Part shown: positions 19,904-29,422 of the stretch, piece after piece
Numbering within the stretch: position 1 is the stretch's first letter
Layout: each line of letters begins with the position of its first letter
Program-made: the position numbers and the translations under genes
The notes under the pieces: generated by a model
Seen by the model: only the letters and a program-made list of their open reading frames with translations
Databases searched by the model: none
What the model was told of the DNA's origin: nothing
Source of the DNA: Bacteroidales bacterium
GTDB lineage: Bacteria; Bacteroidota; Bacteroidia; Bacteroidales; F082
Direction of reading: 5' to 3'
DNA: 64,000 bases
NCBI GenBank assembly: GCA_016284305.1
Contig: JAEEON010000017.1
Coordinates: 1 to 64,000, forward strand

Positions 19904-19937
19904 ACCTCTCATCTCTCAACTCTAATCTCTCAATTCT
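19904..19937 (-). repeat. Heptamer stop-codon tract after the DppC-like gene
   Basis: Read on minus: TGAGAGAT, TAGAGT, TGAGAGA, TGAGAGG. The first TGA is the permease stop codon (19930-19932). Confidence 0.7.
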
Positions 19938-21072
19938 TGTTGTCAATCGCCGACCGAAGTGCATTCCCCATCAACATGAAAGCCAACACCAGCAGCATGA
20001 TGGCGACGCCAGGCAAGATGGCGAGATAAGCGGCATCGAGAATAATGAAAGCGTAGTTCTCCTTGATCATGCTTCCCCAAGACGGCATGGGCGGCTGCAC
20101 ACCGATGCCGAGGAAACTCAAACCTGCCTCAAGGAGGATGGCCGAAGCAAAATTGGAAGCAGAAATCACGATAATGGGGTTGAGAATGTTGGGCAGGATA
20201 TGCCTCATGATGATTCGCACATCCTTAAAGCCCAAAGCTTTGCCCGCTTCCACATAGGTCATCTCACGCACCGAAAAGATCTGTCCACGGACGATGCGGG
20301 CCACCTCGACCCACATGGTCAATCCGACCGCGATAAACACTTGGGTGATGCCTTTGCCCAAGGCGAAGGTGATGGCGATAACCAAAAGCAAGGTGGGGAT
20401 GGACCAAACCACGTTGATGAGCCATACCACCACATCGTCAACTTTGCCTCGGAAGAAACCACCGAGACTACCGATGAAGATGCCGATGATCAAGCTCAAC
20501 GCCACAGCGATGAATCCCACCGAAAGGCTGATCCGGCTTCCCAACACGAGTCGGCTCAGAAAGTCGCGCCCAAACTGATCGGTTCCAAGGAGAAACTTCT
20601 GATGCTTGACACATTTGCTCTTGACATAGACTCGAGCCTCCTCATCGGAGCTGAACCAACGCCCGGGGACCAGCTCCGCATTACTCACCTCTTGGACACG
20701 CACTTGGCCTTCGGCTTCGGGGTTGAACAGAAACACCTCGGTGCGATCAGCAAAAACGTGCAGGCTGTCGCAAGGAATATACGTGCAATCATCAGGAACA
20801 CCATAAAGCAACCGGTGGATGGGACCGGTCGGCTTGGAAGGCACTTCTTTGGGCACCATGAGCATATCCACCTCGAACCCAGGCTTTTGAGTGCTGAGTT
20901 CCAGTAATTGCCGGTTAGCGTGAGGCGTTGGGTCGGGGATGATGTAATAAGCGAAGATGGCGAGCAATGCGACGAGCAGGATAAACCCCAACGCGGTCAT
21001 TCCCAGCCCGTTGCGCCGAAACTTTTGCCAAGCCAATGCGCTTGGTGACTGTGACTCATTCTTCGCTCTCAT
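19930..21072 (-). CDS. DppC/OppC-like ABC transporter permease
   Basis: 380 residues. A cytoplasmic N-terminus (SPSALAWQKFRRNGLGM) and first membrane helix are followed by an unusually long extracytoplasmic segment (about residues 50-175). Then come GTDQFGRDFLSRLVLGSRISL, the hallmark of the DppC/OppC family, and five more helices. The EAA loop is EAGKALGFKDVRIIMRHILPN (split: EAGKALGFKD, VRIIMRHILPN). It imports peptides or similar solutes together with a DppB-type permease, ATPases and a binding protein, none of which is adjacent. Predicted transcription start is at or within a few bases of the ATG. Confidence 0.9.
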   Translation of the reverse strand: MRAKNESQSPSALAWQKFRRNGLGMTALGFILLVALLAIFAYYIIPDPTPHANRQLLELSTQKPGFEVDMLMVPKEVPSKPTGPIHRLLYGVPDDCTYIPCDSLHVFADRTEVFLFNPEAEGQVRVQEVSNAELVPGRWFSSDEEARVYVKSKCVKHQKFLLGTDQFGRDFLSRLVLGSRISLSVGFIAVALSLIIGIFIGSLGGFFRGKVDDVVVWLINVVWSIPTLLLVIAITFALGKGITQVFIAVGLTMWVEVARIVRGQIFSVREMTYVEAGKALGFKDVRIIMRHILPNILNPIIVISASNFASAILLEAGLSFLGIGVQPPMPSWGSMIKENYAFIILDAAYLAILPGVAIMLLVLAFMLMGNALRSAIDNKN

Positions 21073-21076
21073 GCTG

Positions 21077-21084
21077 CAAAGATA
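21077..21084 (-). promoter_or_regulatory. -7 promoter box TATCTTTG for the DppC-like gene
   Basis: Minus-strand TATCTTTG with CAGC then ATG: only four bases separate box and start codon, suggesting a leaderless mRNA. Confidence 0.55.
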
Positions 21085-21125
21085 GATTTTTTTGAAAAAA
21101 CTCTTGCGGTATTTGAAAAAAGTTG

Positions 21126-21133
21126 TAACTTTG
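21126..21133 (+). promoter_or_regulatory. -7 promoter box TAACTTTG for tRNA-His
   Basis: TAACTTTG followed by CA, 17 bases before the tRNA. Confidence 0.65.
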
Positions 21134-21150
21134 CACCCGCAAACACAGAT

Positions 21151-21225
21151 GGTGGATTTAGCTCAGTTGGTTAGAGTACCGGATTGTGGTTCCGTGGGTC
21201 GTGGGTTCGAGTCCCACACTCCACC
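21151..21225 (+). tRNA. tRNA-His(GTG)
   Basis: 75-base cloverleaf. Extra 5' G (-1) faces C73, as required for tRNA-His. D-arm TAGCTCAGTTGGTTAGAGTA, anticodon loop TTGTGGT with GTG, T-arm GTGGGTTCGAGTCCCAC, acceptor end CTCCACC. One acceptor pair is a mismatch (T6-C67). CCA is not encoded. Confidence 0.96.
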
Positions 21226-21238
21226 CTCAAGCAAAAGC

Positions 21239-21270
21239 ATCGGCAAGTCTTAAGACTTGCCGATTTTTTT
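21239..21270 (+). terminator. Terminator of tRNA-His
   Basis: Perfect 26-base palindrome (ATCGGCAAGTCTT and its complement) followed by T6. It touches the stop of the convergent outer-membrane protein gene, whose transcript can also fold it. Confidence 0.85.
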
Positions 21271-22798
21271 ATCTCCCTCTCCTGCGATAACGGGTCCCAC
21301 ACGCATCATAAAGGGGATCGAAGAGGCAATCGCCTCGGTCGAGCTTCAAGCGAATCGACATCATAAAGTCAATATTGCGGGTCTTGCCCAGACCAGTCAA
21401 CGAAATCAAGTCGTTGGTACCCAAGGTCAAGGGGCCCACCCTCACGAAAACACCTGCCGTGACATAACTGTAATTATATAAGGTCATGGGAAGCATCACA
21501 CCCACCAGGCTGGTCTCATATCGGGGGGTCACACTCAGCAAGGGTTCCCTTTCCACCGCAGCATCATAAAACCAACGAGACACAGGCTGCACCCATGTCG
21601 CATTGATATAGAAATCGTCATACACGTTGGCATCGAACTGCACACTCAAAGCGGTGGGCAAGCCTATGCTGAACTGTTGTTCTTCGGCAAAAACAGGTTC
21701 AGTGGCTCCAGCTAATGACTCCATCAACTCAGTTGCAGCATTGATCGACGTGACATGATCAAACGCAGGAATATAGACCTGAAAGTCGCGCCCCGACAGG
21801 TGACCTCCAAGCAAGTTCTTGCGGAACCCGACCTTGCCCAGGTCAATCAACGACACGCCGAGACGCCAGAAATAACGCGTCGGTTGGTCATCACACGCCG
21901 ACCGCTTTGAAGGTCGAAGCATTGAATTTCGCTTGTTTGTCAACGTAAAACCCAGATCAACGCCTAGACCCCGTCCTCGGAAAAACGGGTCGGTTAGAGT
22001 GATCAGACTGTCCACATTTTGAAACGAGGTGCCATAAGACAAGGGCAGGGCGAGATTCGCTTCCGCATCAAGATGGTTGAAATAGAGGTTGTCCTCATCA
22101 AGCACCAAATAGTCCAGAGCATTGATGTTCAGAGCAGCTCCCGCCATTGCATTGAGAAACTTGCCGGTCACACCCGCATCCATCTTCACGTCACCATAGT
22201 CGAACACCGTGGTAGCATAACTCAGATTAACCTCTGTCCAAGCCATCGTAGAAAAGCGCATCCCTTCGGAGACATAAGGCTGGTTTTGCAAGCTGTCGTA
22301 GGCAAGTGTTTCGGTAATTAGCACCGGGATCTCCCAAGGCATCCTCGTCACGGAAGTGTACATCCTGGTTTTCAACGAAAACGCGATGGAATGGTTTTGA
22401 CCGAAGGTCATCATCAACGAAGGCAAGGCCAATTCCAAGGACTGGTAAGCGTTACGGCTGTCCTTATCGTTGGGATACTTATAATAATAGGTCATATCCG
22501 GCTGTATCCCTTCAAATTTTGCCCAGTCGCCGCCTTCTGTCATCAGTCCTCGCAACGATGGCCAAAAGGTACGAGGCGGCAAATAGGCGAAGTTGTTGTC
22601 CAAATCGAACGACAGCGACATCAACCCAAGGTCATCATGCACAAAAGTGGTAGCGATGTTCGATGGATTAAGCCAGGCCGACGCAGAACCCGAATAGTTG
22701 TCCACTACACCTGGCACAGACTGTGCCAACGCCCTGACATTCATAAAAAACAGCAAGGCAAACCAAAAACCTATCGATCCATGCTTTTTCATAAACAC
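21269..22798 (-). CDS. DUF5723-like outer-membrane beta-barrel protein
   Basis: 509 residues with a signal peptide (about 1-26, ending ALAQ). The rest is rich in alternating aromatic and polar residues typical of outer-membrane barrels, with a starting segment YSGSASAWLNPSNIA that resembles the 'NPA/NPS' start of FadL/PorV-like barrels. Plausibly of the DUF5723 family found across Bacteroidota. The end is strongly basic (CGTRYRRRGR), unlike the usual terminal aromatic residue of barrels. It is monocistronic between two tRNA genes. Function unknown; a surface or transport role is inferred. Confidence 0.65.
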   Translation of the reverse strand: MFMKKHGSIGFWFALLFFMNVRALAQSVPGVVDNYSGSASAWLNPSNIATTFVHDDLGLMSLSFDLDNNFAYLPPRTFWPSLRGLMTEGGDWAKFEGIQPDMTYYYKYPNDKDSRNAYQSLELALPSLMMTFGQNHSIAFSLKTRMYTSVTRMPWEIPVLITETLAYDSLQNQPYVSEGMRFSTMAWTEVNLSYATTVFDYGDVKMDAGVTGKFLNAMAGAALNINALDYLVLDEDNLYFNHLDAEANLALPLSYGTSFQNVDSLITLTDPFFRGRGLGVDLGFTLTNKRNSMLRPSKRSACDDQPTRYFWRLGVSLIDLGKVGFRKNLLGGHLSGRDFQVYIPAFDHVTSINAATELMESLAGATEPVFAEEQQFSIGLPTALSVQFDANVYDDFYINATWVQPVSRWFYDAAVEREPLLSVTPRYETSLVGVMLPMTLYNYSYVTAGVFVRVGPLTLGTNDLISLTGLGKTRNIDFMMSIRLKLDRGDCLFDPLYDACGTRYRRRGR

Positions 22799-22891
22799 AA
22801 TCTATATAACGCAAAACCCGCATGGATATTGCTTTCAGAGTAAAATCTTCATTTTTCAATTAATAATAGGTGCTGGCAAACAAAAAAAACG

Positions 22892-22899
22892 TAACTTTG
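22892..22899 (+). promoter_or_regulatory. -7 promoter box TAACTTTG for tRNA-Leu
   Basis: TAACTTTG followed by CA, 22 bases before the tRNA-Leu gene; identical to the tRNA-His box. Confidence 0.65.
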
Positions 22900-22921
22900 C
22901 AGGCTCTTAACCGACCTATAC

Positions 22922-23003
22922 GCGGGTGTGGCGGAATTGGTAGACGCGCTAGACTTAGGATCTAGTTCCGAAAGGGGTAAGGGTTCGAGTCCCTTCATCC
23001 GCA
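22922..23003 (+). tRNA. tRNA-Leu(TAG)
   Basis: 82-base class II tRNA. Acceptor GCGGGTG / CATCCGC with one G-T pair, discriminator A. Anticodon stem CTAGA / TCTAG with loop CTTAGGA gives anticodon TAG. Variable arm TTCCGAAAGGGG, T-loop TTCGAGT. It reads CUN leucine codons. No terminator follows before tig, so tig may be read from this promoter. Confidence 0.96.
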
Positions 23004-23068
23004 CTGGTCGCTGCAATATACAACAAATCCAACGACTGAACACGGTCATCAAACAGTAACACCTTATA

Positions 23069-24424
23069 ATGAACACAACACAAAGCAACAAGGGAGAACA
23101 ACTGATCTCCATCCAAATCAACGTGGTCAAGGACGACTACGAACCACAGGTCAAGAAAGAGCTCAACAAGCTCCAGAAGAAAGCCAACGTCCCGGGATTC
23201 CGCCCAGGCATGGTGCCTTTCGGCATGATCAAGAAGATGTACGGCACCCAAGCCACCATAGAGGTGCTCAACAGCCTTGTCTCTGAGACCCTCAACAACT
23301 ACATCCTTGAGAACAATCTCGACCTCATCGGCTACCCGCTCAGCGATCCCGACCATCAACAACCACTTGATTTCGACAATCAGGACTCCCTCGACTTCTT
23401 CTTCGAAGCCGCCTTGCGCCCCGATATCAACATCGATTACTCCAAGGTCAACATCGATTTCACCCACGTCATCGCTGACGATGCCGCCATCGACAAGACC
23501 ATCAATGAGATCGTCGAACGCAACCCCAACGTCACCCACCCCGAGACCGTCGGCGAAGACGACATCCTCGAACTCAAGGTGCGTGAAGCCGAAGACGGCA
23601 AGGAACTCGAAGATGGCTTCCAAAAAGAGTATGTGATGCTCTCCATGAAGGACATCCGCACGAAGACCAACAAAAAACGTTTCATCGGTAAAGAAGCCGG
23701 CTCTGAGTTTATCGTCAACTTCGCCAACATCCTCACCGCTGAAAAAGCTGCACAGATGCTCGGCAACGACGCCCCGGCCGACAGCGACTATAACATCATC
23801 ATCGACGACATCCGCCGCGAAGAGAAGCCCGAACTCAACGAGGAACTCTTCAAGAAGATCTTCCCCAACCAGGAGATCAAGGACCTCGATGCCTTCCGCG
23901 CTGCCGTCAAAGAAGAGATGGAAAAACAATACACCAGTGAGACTGACCGCATCCTCCTCACCAAGATGATCGACGGCCTCATCGACAACACCCCGTTCAA
24001 CCTGCCCGACGAGTTCCTTAAACGCTGGATCACCGAAAACAACCAAGGCAGACTCAGCGCCGAAGACGTAGAAAAGAACTACGAGACCAACTACAAGAAA
24101 GGCCTCCAATGGCAACTCATCGAAGACCGCATCGTGAAAGACAACATGGATCTCGCCATCAAAGACGAGGAAGTCAACGCCTTCATCCGCAGCCAAATCT
24201 TCCCCGGACTCGACTACAATACCATGGACGATGACATGAAAGGACGCATCGACAAGATTGTCGAGAGTTACCTTAAGAACGAGGAACAAGTCAACAACGT
24301 CAAAAACCAACTCGCCGATATCAAGATCACCCAGTTCCTTAAGACCAAGGTGAAGATCAACTATACTGACAAGACTTACGACGAATTTGTCAAACAACTT
24401 GAAGAAGAAAACAAGAAATCATGA
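23069..24424 (+). CDS. tig: Trigger factor
   Basis: 451-residue ribosome-bound chaperone. The ribosome-binding loop reads VPGFRPGMVPFGMIKKMYG (about 44-62), a Bacteroidota form of the GFRxGxxP signature. The middle region is degenerate relative to classic FKBP-type prolyl isomerase domains, and the C-terminal half is a long acidic helical domain. It overlaps clpP by 4 bases, so tig-clpP-clpX form one translation-coupled operon linking folding and degradation of new proteins. Confidence 0.95.
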   Translation: MNTTQSNKGEQLISIQINVVKDDYEPQVKKELNKLQKKANVPGFRPGMVPFGMIKKMYGTQATIEVLNSLVSETLNNYILENNLDLIGYPLSDPDHQQPLDFDNQDSLDFFFEAALRPDINIDYSKVNIDFTHVIADDAAIDKTINEIVERNPNVTHPETVGEDDILELKVREAEDGKELEDGFQKEYVMLSMKDIRTKTNKKRFIGKEAGSEFIVNFANILTAEKAAQMLGNDAPADSDYNIIIDDIRREEKPELNEELFKKIFPNQEIKDLDAFRAAVKEEMEKQYTSETDRILLTKMIDGLIDNTPFNLPDEFLKRWITENNQGRLSAEDVEKNYETNYKKGLQWQLIEDRIVKDNMDLAIKDEEVNAFIRSQIFPGLDYNTMDDDMKGRIDKIVESYLKNEEQVNNVKNQLADIKITQFLKTKVKINYTDKTYDEFVKQLEEENKKS

Positions 24425-25110
24425 ACGAATTCCAGAAATACGCCACCAAGCACTTAGGCATCAATCCTTTGGGACTTGAGAAATACATCTCTCAAATCAA
24501 CAATGCTGGCGGTGGTTACATTTCCCCCACCGTCATCGAGGAACGCCAACTCAACGTCGCCCAAATGGACGTCTTCTCTCGACTGATGATGGACCGCATC
24601 ATCTTCCTTGGCACCGCCATCGACGACTATGTTGCCAACGTCATCCAAGCCCAGCTGCTCTTCCTTGAGTCAACCGACCGTCAACGCGACATCCAGATCT
24701 ACTTGAACTCCCCTGGAGGTAGCGTCTATGCCGGGCTGGGAATCTATGACACCATGCAATATATCGGTCCTGACGTGGCGACGATCTGCACTGGAATGGC
24801 CGCTTCCATGGCCGCTGTGCTGATGTGTGCCGGCACCCCAGGCAAACGCTCTGCCCTGCCCCATTCACGCATCATGATCCACCAACCCATGGGTGGAGTG
24901 GAAGGCCAAGCCACCGAAATCGAGATCACTGCTCGCGAAATCCAAAAACTCAAAAAGGAACTCTACGAGATCATCTCACTCCATTCCGGACAACCTTACG
25001 ACAAGGTGTGGGCCGATTCCGACCGCGACTATTGGATGACCGCCCAAGAAGCCAAAGAGTATGGCATGATCGACGAAGTGCTCATCAGAAAGAAACCCGA
25101 TGGCAAGTAA
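24421..25110 (+). CDS. clpP: ATP-dependent Clp protease proteolytic subunit
   Basis: 229 residues. The serine of the catalytic triad lies in [13 protein letters not shown] (about 122-134), the histidine in [10 protein letters not shown] (about 149-158), and the aspartate in the region [39 protein letters not shown] is conserved. The N-terminus has about 25 residues before the mature core, which may be removed by autoprocessing. It overlaps tig and clpX, giving an ATPase-protease operon. Confidence 0.97.
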   Translation: MNEFQKYATKHLGINPLGLEKYISQINNAGGGYISPTVIEERQLNVAQMDVFSRLMMDRIIFLGTAIDDYVANVIQAQLLFLESTDRQRDIQIYLNSPGGSVYAGLGIYDTMQYIGPDVATICTGMAASMAAVLMCAGTPGKRSALPHSRIMIHQPMGGVEGQATEIEITAREIQKLKKELYEIISLHSGQPYDKVWADSDRDYWMTAQEAKEYGMIDEVLIRKKPDGK

Positions 25111-26329
25111 GAAAACCATTCGCTGCTCTTTCTGCGGACGCACCGAAGAACAGGCTGGAGGCTTGATCCAGGGTGTGGACTCCTACATCTGCCCGGATTG
25201 TGTCGAACAAGCCTATCAACTGGTACAAAACATCCACGCAGTGTCAGGCGAGAAATCAACGTTTCATTCGCCTGACTTTGCGTTGCATAAGCCCAAAGAA
25301 ATCAAAGACTTCCTCGACCAATATGTCATCGGCCAAGACGATGCCAAACGAACCCTCGCCGTGGCCGTCTATAACCACTACAAACGCATCAACCAAAAGG
25401 TGCAGGATGACGAGGTGGAGATAGAGAAGTCTAACATGATCCTCGTTGGCGAGACCGGCACGGGCAAGACCCTGCTCGCCCGCACCATAGCCAAGATGCT
25501 CAACGTGCCCTTTGCCATCGCCGATGCCACCGTGCTCACCGAAGCAGGCTATGTGGGCGAAGACGTGGAGAACATCCTGGTGAAACTGCTGCAAGCCGCC
25601 AACTACGACGTGAAAGCCGCCGAACACGGCATCGTCTTCATCGACGAACTCGACAAAATCGCACGCAAAAGCGACAACCCCAGCATCACCCGCGACGTGT
25701 CGGGTGAAGGCGTGCAACAAGCCTTGCTGAAACTCCTCGAAGGCACCATCTCCAACGTGCCACCCCAAGGCGGTCGCAAACATCCTGAACAGAAGATGAT
25801 TGCCATCAACACCAAGGACATCCTCTTCATCGCTGGAGGCGCCTTCGACGGCATCGAACGCATCATCGCTGCACGCAAAAGCACCAACGTCATCGGATAT
25901 AGCACCGGCACGGACAAAGAGATCGACAAAAGCAACATGCTGAAGTATATCGCTCCCGCCGACCTCAAGAAGTTCGGTCTCATCCCTGAGATCGTCGGCC
26001 GTATGCCCATCATCACTTATCTCAACCCTCTCGACGCCACCGCCCTCAAGCGCATCCTCACCGAGCCGAAAAACGCCCTCGTGAAACAGTTCACCAAACT
26101 CTTCGCCATGGACGGCATCCAGCTCATCATCGACGACGAGGTGCTCGACTTCGTGGTGCAGAAAGCCATCGAATTCAAACTCGGCGCCCGTGGCCTTAGG
26201 TCCATCATGGAAAGCATCCTCAACGACGCCATGTTCGAGATGCCCTCCGAAAACAAAACCGGCAAACTCCATATCGACAAGGCCTACGCCGAAGAGAAAA
26301 TATCCAAGGACAAGAAACTGGCACAATAG
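25100..26329 (+). CDS. clpX: ATP-dependent Clp protease ATPase subunit ClpX
   Basis: 409 residues. The N-terminal zinc-binding domain has CSFCGRT and CPDCVEQ (about 9-37). The AAA+ domain contains Walker [14 protein letters not shown] (about 118-130), Walker B VFIDELDK (about 179-186), the pore loop GYVGEDV and the IGF-type loop region. Sensor II is in [10 protein letters not shown]. Together with ClpP it unfolds and degrades tagged substrates. The ATG lies 11 bases inside clpP. Confidence 0.98.
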   Translation: MASKKTIRCSFCGRTEEQAGGLIQGVDSYICPDCVEQAYQLVQNIHAVSGEKSTFHSPDFALHKPKEIKDFLDQYVIGQDDAKRTLAVAVYNHYKRINQKVQDDEVEIEKSNMILVGETGTGKTLLARTIAKMLNVPFAIADATVLTEAGYVGEDVENILVKLLQAANYDVKAAEHGIVFIDELDKIARKSDNPSITRDVSGEGVQQALLKLLEGTISNVPPQGGRKHPEQKMIAINTKDILFIAGGAFDGIERIIAARKSTNVIGYSTGTDKEIDKSNMLKYIAPADLKKFGLIPEIVGRMPIITYLNPLDATALKRILTEPKNALVKQFTKLFAMDGIQLIIDDEVLDFVVQKAIEFKLGARGLRSIMESILNDAMFEMPSENKTGKLHIDKAYAEEKISKDKKLAQ

Positions 26330-26366
26330 TTGCTATACTCATTTTTTGGACTTAAAAATTCAAGAA

Positions 26367-27029
26367 ATGAAGAAGATTTTTCTCGCCATCCTGATGATGG
26401 CCGTCACGACAGCATTCAGCCAAACCAGCACCAAGAAATTTCATTTCGTCAAGAAAGCCATGCCTTCTAAAGAGGTGGTCCAAAAAGACACCCCTTCCGA
26501 TATGCAAAACCTCAACGTCGTCTATGGACGCATCGACGGTCGCGACACCTTGCTCTATGTCTATCTCCCCGAAGTCGATATCGACCTTATGAGCCGTTAC
26601 TATGAGATTACCGGCACCCGCCAAGGCCGACGCCTCGTCAGCAACGTCAGAAAGGTCTATCCTTACGCCAAACTCGCTGGCGACAAAATGAAAGAGTTCG
26701 ACCTCATGCTGGCCGACGCCAAAAGCGATTCCGAACGCCGCCGACTGATGAAAGAAGCCGAAGACCAAATCGCCACACAATACACTGAGGAACTCAAGAA
26801 ACTCACCTTCTCTCAAGGTGCCATCCTCATCCGCCTCATCGACCGCGAGACAGGCAGCACCTCCTATCAAGTCGTCCGCGAACTGAGAGGCCGTCTCAGA
26901 GCCTTCTTCTATCAAGGCTTCGCCCGCATCTGGGGCTACAACCTCAAATCCGAATACAACCCGCAAGCCAATCCCGAAGACGACGAAATCGAAACCATCG
27001 TCACCCTCCTAGAACGGGGACAAATCTAA
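26367..27029 (+). CDS. DUF4294 family secreted protein
   Basis: About 220 residues. A signal peptide (MKKIFLAILMMAVTTAFSQ) is followed by a domain with VRKVYPYAKLAGDKM (about 95-109) and GAILIRLIDRETGSTSYQVV, features of the DUF4294 family specific to Bacteroidota. The ATG at 26367 was chosen because it opens the signal peptide; a longer frame from 26190 merely overlaps clpX. It follows clpX by 37 bases. No biochemical role is known to me. It converges on the next gene with only two bases between the stops. Confidence 0.8.
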   Translation: MKKIFLAILMMAVTTAFSQTSTKKFHFVKKAMPSKEVVQKDTPSDMQNLNVVYGRIDGRDTLLYVYLPEVDIDLMSRYYEITGTRQGRRLVSNVRKVYPYAKLAGDKMKEFDLMLADAKSDSERRRLMKEAEDQIATQYTEELKKLTFSQGAILIRLIDRETGSTSYQVVRELRGRLRAFFYQGFARIWGYNLKSEYNPQANPEDDEIETIVTLLERGQI

Positions 27030-27031
27030 GC

Positions 27032-28459
27032 TTACTTGCCACGACCTTGGATGACGATGAGGACCGTGTAAATCAAGATCTTCAAATCCAAACTGATACT
27101 CACATTCTCGATATATAGAATGTCGTACTTCAAACGCTCGATCATCTCATCCACATTCTCCGCATAACCAAACTTGACTTCTCCCCAGCTGGTAATGCCC
27201 GGCTTGACCAACAGCAACATGCTGTAATAAGGAGCGCGCTCCATGATTTGATCGATATAATATTGACGCTCGGGACGATATCCAACTATCGACATATCCC
27301 CCTTCAACACAGTCCAAAACTGCGGAATCTCATCCAAACGCACCTTGCGCATGAACTTGCCAAACTTGGTGATGCGTGGGTCATCGTCACTGGAGAGTTG
27401 CGGAGTGCAGTCAGCCTCAGCATCCACCCGCATACTGCGGAACTTCGCCATCTTGAAAGGCCTGCCGTTTTTGCCAATGCGTTCCTGTACGTAAAACACC
27501 GGTCCGGGTGATGTGGCCTTGACAATGATGGCAGTGATCAAATACACCGGCGACAACACCACCAAAACCAACAACGACACCACGATGTCGAAGATGCGTT
27601 TGAGCACTCGTTGCCAAATCGGCATCAGCTCAGGACTCACCTGCACCAAAGGCGTACGCCAAATGGCCGACTGCTTCACGTTACCAAACACCAAATCCTG
27701 CATCTCAGGGATGATCTCAACCTCGGCATCCGTCTGGTTCATCACCGGAAGGATAATGTTCATGCAATCCTTCTCCGATCGCTCTATGGCGATGATCACC
27801 TCCTCCACATCATTGGCGCGGATAATCTCTACCAAATCACTCACCGAACCCAAATGGGGCAGATATTCGCTCAACCTGTAAGTGTTCTTGTCGTAAACGT
27901 TGACAAAACCAATAAAACGCTGCCCAGTAGGCTTTTCCTGCTCGGTGACCTCCTTGTATATTGCCACAGCATTGTCATTGCTGCCAACGATCAAGGTATT
28001 GAAGCAGATCCGGCCCGTGTGAACCCCATGCTTGACCCAACTGGTGATGATCAGACGACCGATATAGGTCAAGCCAAACTGCAAGACAAAGAGGGTGATG
28101 AACGACTGATAATACATCTTGTAGGTGAAGATCTGATCGTCGAGAATGGCCACAAAAAACAACACCGTGACCCCCAACAAGGTAATGAAGAAGGTCTGCG
28201 AAAGCTCCTTTAAACGCGACTTTGAATACACACTCTGGTAAGCCCCCGTGATGCCATACAGCACCACCCAACAAACAGGAATGATGGCAACAGCGACCCA
28301 GAAACTTTGATCATGGAAAGCCAAGCCAAAACGCTGCCAGGTGTTCACGTTGGGGACTTCATAGGTCTTTCTGAAATAATAGAACAATGTCCATGACACG
28401 GCCGAGAGCAGCCAGTCAACAAAACCATAAAGATATGGTAGTCTGCGTTTGTGTTTCAT
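27032..28459 (-). CDS. Undecaprenyl-phosphate sugar phosphotransferase (WcaJ/WbaP-like)
   Basis: 475 residues. Four or five N-terminal membrane helices, a CoA-binding-like Rossmann segment (about 140-270), a further membrane helix (IFDIVVSLLVLVVLSPVYLI) and the C-terminal catalytic domain with SPGPVFYVQERIGKNGRPFKMAKFRSMRVDAE (in parts: GPVFYVQERIGKNG, FKMAKFRSMR) and KVRLDEIPQFWTVLKGDMSIVGYRPER (in parts: LDEIPQFWTVLKGD, SIVGYRPER). It transfers a sugar-1-phosphate to undecaprenyl phosphate to start a capsule or exopolysaccharide repeat. It overlaps the upstream lipoprotein gene by ATGA. No other capsule genes are adjacent. Confidence 0.92.
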   Translation of the reverse strand: MKHKRRLPYLYGFVDWLLSAVSWTLFYYFRKTYEVPNVNTWQRFGLAFHDQSFWVAVAIIPVCWVVLYGITGAYQSVYSKSRLKELSQTFFITLLGVTVLFFVAILDDQIFTYKMYYQSFITLFVLQFGLTYIGRLIITSWVKHGVHTGRICFNTLIVGSNDNAVAIYKEVTEQEKPTGQRFIGFVNVYDKNTYRLSEYLPHLGSVSDLVEIIRANDVEEVIIAIERSEKDCMNIILPVMNQTDAEVEIIPEMQDLVFGNVKQSAIWRTPLVQVSPELMPIWQRVLKRIFDIVVSLLVLVVLSPVYLITAIIVKATSPGPVFYVQERIGKNGRPFKMAKFRSMRVDAEADCTPQLSSDDDPRITKFGKFMRKVRLDEIPQFWTVLKGDMSIVGYRPERQYYIDQIMERAPYYSMLLLVKPGITSWGEVKFGYAENVDEMIERLKYDILYIENVSISLDLKILIYTVLIVIQGRGK

Positions 28460-29376
28460 CGGTCGCGATAGATTAACTTCAGGTTGTCAAAATAAAAATA
28501 CTGCGTTCCATCGTTGCGCGGATTCCATGAGGAGATATACAATTTGAAATATTCGGCATGTTCGTTTTCCACAAGATAGGGCCCAATATTGATATAGACT
28601 TTTTTCCACTGGTCGGGATCCACACCTGACTCACAAGTGGGATTGACCCGATAAAAGGGATAGTCGTAGATGCTTCCGTCTTTATAATAGAGTCCAATCA
28701 TGCAGGTGTCGGAACATTTGTAATCCATCTCTAGCATACAGGCTGAACCCGTGGTGGGAAGATCCTCGAACTGCTCCGAGGTGACCACTCGAAACTCCAA
28801 GGTGTCGGAGGTCAGGACAAACTGCCCAGAATAGGACGAATAGATGCCTGCAGGGTCATGCCAAGCCTTGGGTCCGTTGACACGGTTGAAGGACACATCA
28901 CTCGAGGTGGTAGCCTCCAATGACACGAAGCCTCCATCGAAATCCTCTATCCAGCGAACGTGAAAGTTGTCACCATCAGGCAAGTAATTGAACACCGGCC
29001 TTAACGTGATCACACTATCGGGGACAAGGATCAAGTCAGGATAATCCACAGCGGCAATGAAAGGATAATCGGCTCTGGTTTGTGCGATGCCGTTAACCTT
29101 GATGCCTGGACGAATCTCCACCTCATGCGGGCCTTGTTCCAGCACAGGAATCATGGCAGGCAACTCAAAGGTGCCGATGAGGTCAGCGTCAATATAGACC
29201 CAAGCATCCGTGAAACTATGGGTGTTGGCTCCGTAGGTGTAATAATCACAGCTCAACAGCATCGTGTCGATACGGAGATAAGCCGGCACCGTTTGTGGGC
29301 CTTCGAAATTGTTGCACGAAGGCAAGGTGAAAAACAAGATGGAAAGTAGGGTAAGCAGCGTAAAATGTCGTGTCAT
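28456..29376 (-). CDS. Hypothetical lipoprotein
   Basis: 306 residues with a lipoprotein signal (LSILFFTLPSCNNFEG; lipobox Cys near residue 21). The mature part is acidic, mostly predicted beta, and contains VYIDADLIGTFELP and later a region LEFRVVTSEQFEDLP ... YFYFDNLKLIYRDR, which looks like a carbohydrate-binding jelly-roll ending. No catalytic motif is recognised. It is translationally coupled to the sugar phosphotransferase, which suggests but does not show a role in envelope polysaccharide. Confidence 0.7.
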   Translation of the reverse strand: MTRHFTLLTLLSILFFTLPSCNNFEGPQTVPAYLRIDTMLLSCDYYTYGANTHSFTDAWVYIDADLIGTFELPAMIPVLEQGPHEVEIRPGIKVNGIAQTRADYPFIAAVDYPDLILVPDSVITLRPVFNYLPDGDNFHVRWIEDFDGGFVSLEATTSSDVSFNRVNGPKAWHDPAGIYSSYSGQFVLTSDTLEFRVVTSEQFEDLPTTGSACMLEMDYKCSDTCMIGLYYKDGSIYDYPFYRVNPTCESGVDPDQWKKVYINIGPYLVENEHAEYFKLYISSWNPRNDGTQYFYFDNLKLIYRDR

Positions 29377-29422
29377 AAGCGTTCGCTTTTATAAAAAACG
29401 ATTCATCACAATGAATATTGTC

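Noticed and set aside
19687-20907. 406-codon plus-strand frame opposite ruvX and the permease
   Set aside because: Antisense to two recognised genes; His/Gln-rich translation without any motif.
22955-24397. 480-codon minus-strand frame opposite tig
   Set aside because: It is antisense to a clear trigger factor gene. Its Val/Asp/Leu-rich translation is what the GAC/AAG/ATC-rich tig codons give on the other strand.
26190-26366. N-terminal extension of the DUF4294 gene into clpX
   Set aside because: The extension translates clpX in another frame and would hide the signal peptide beginning at 26367.
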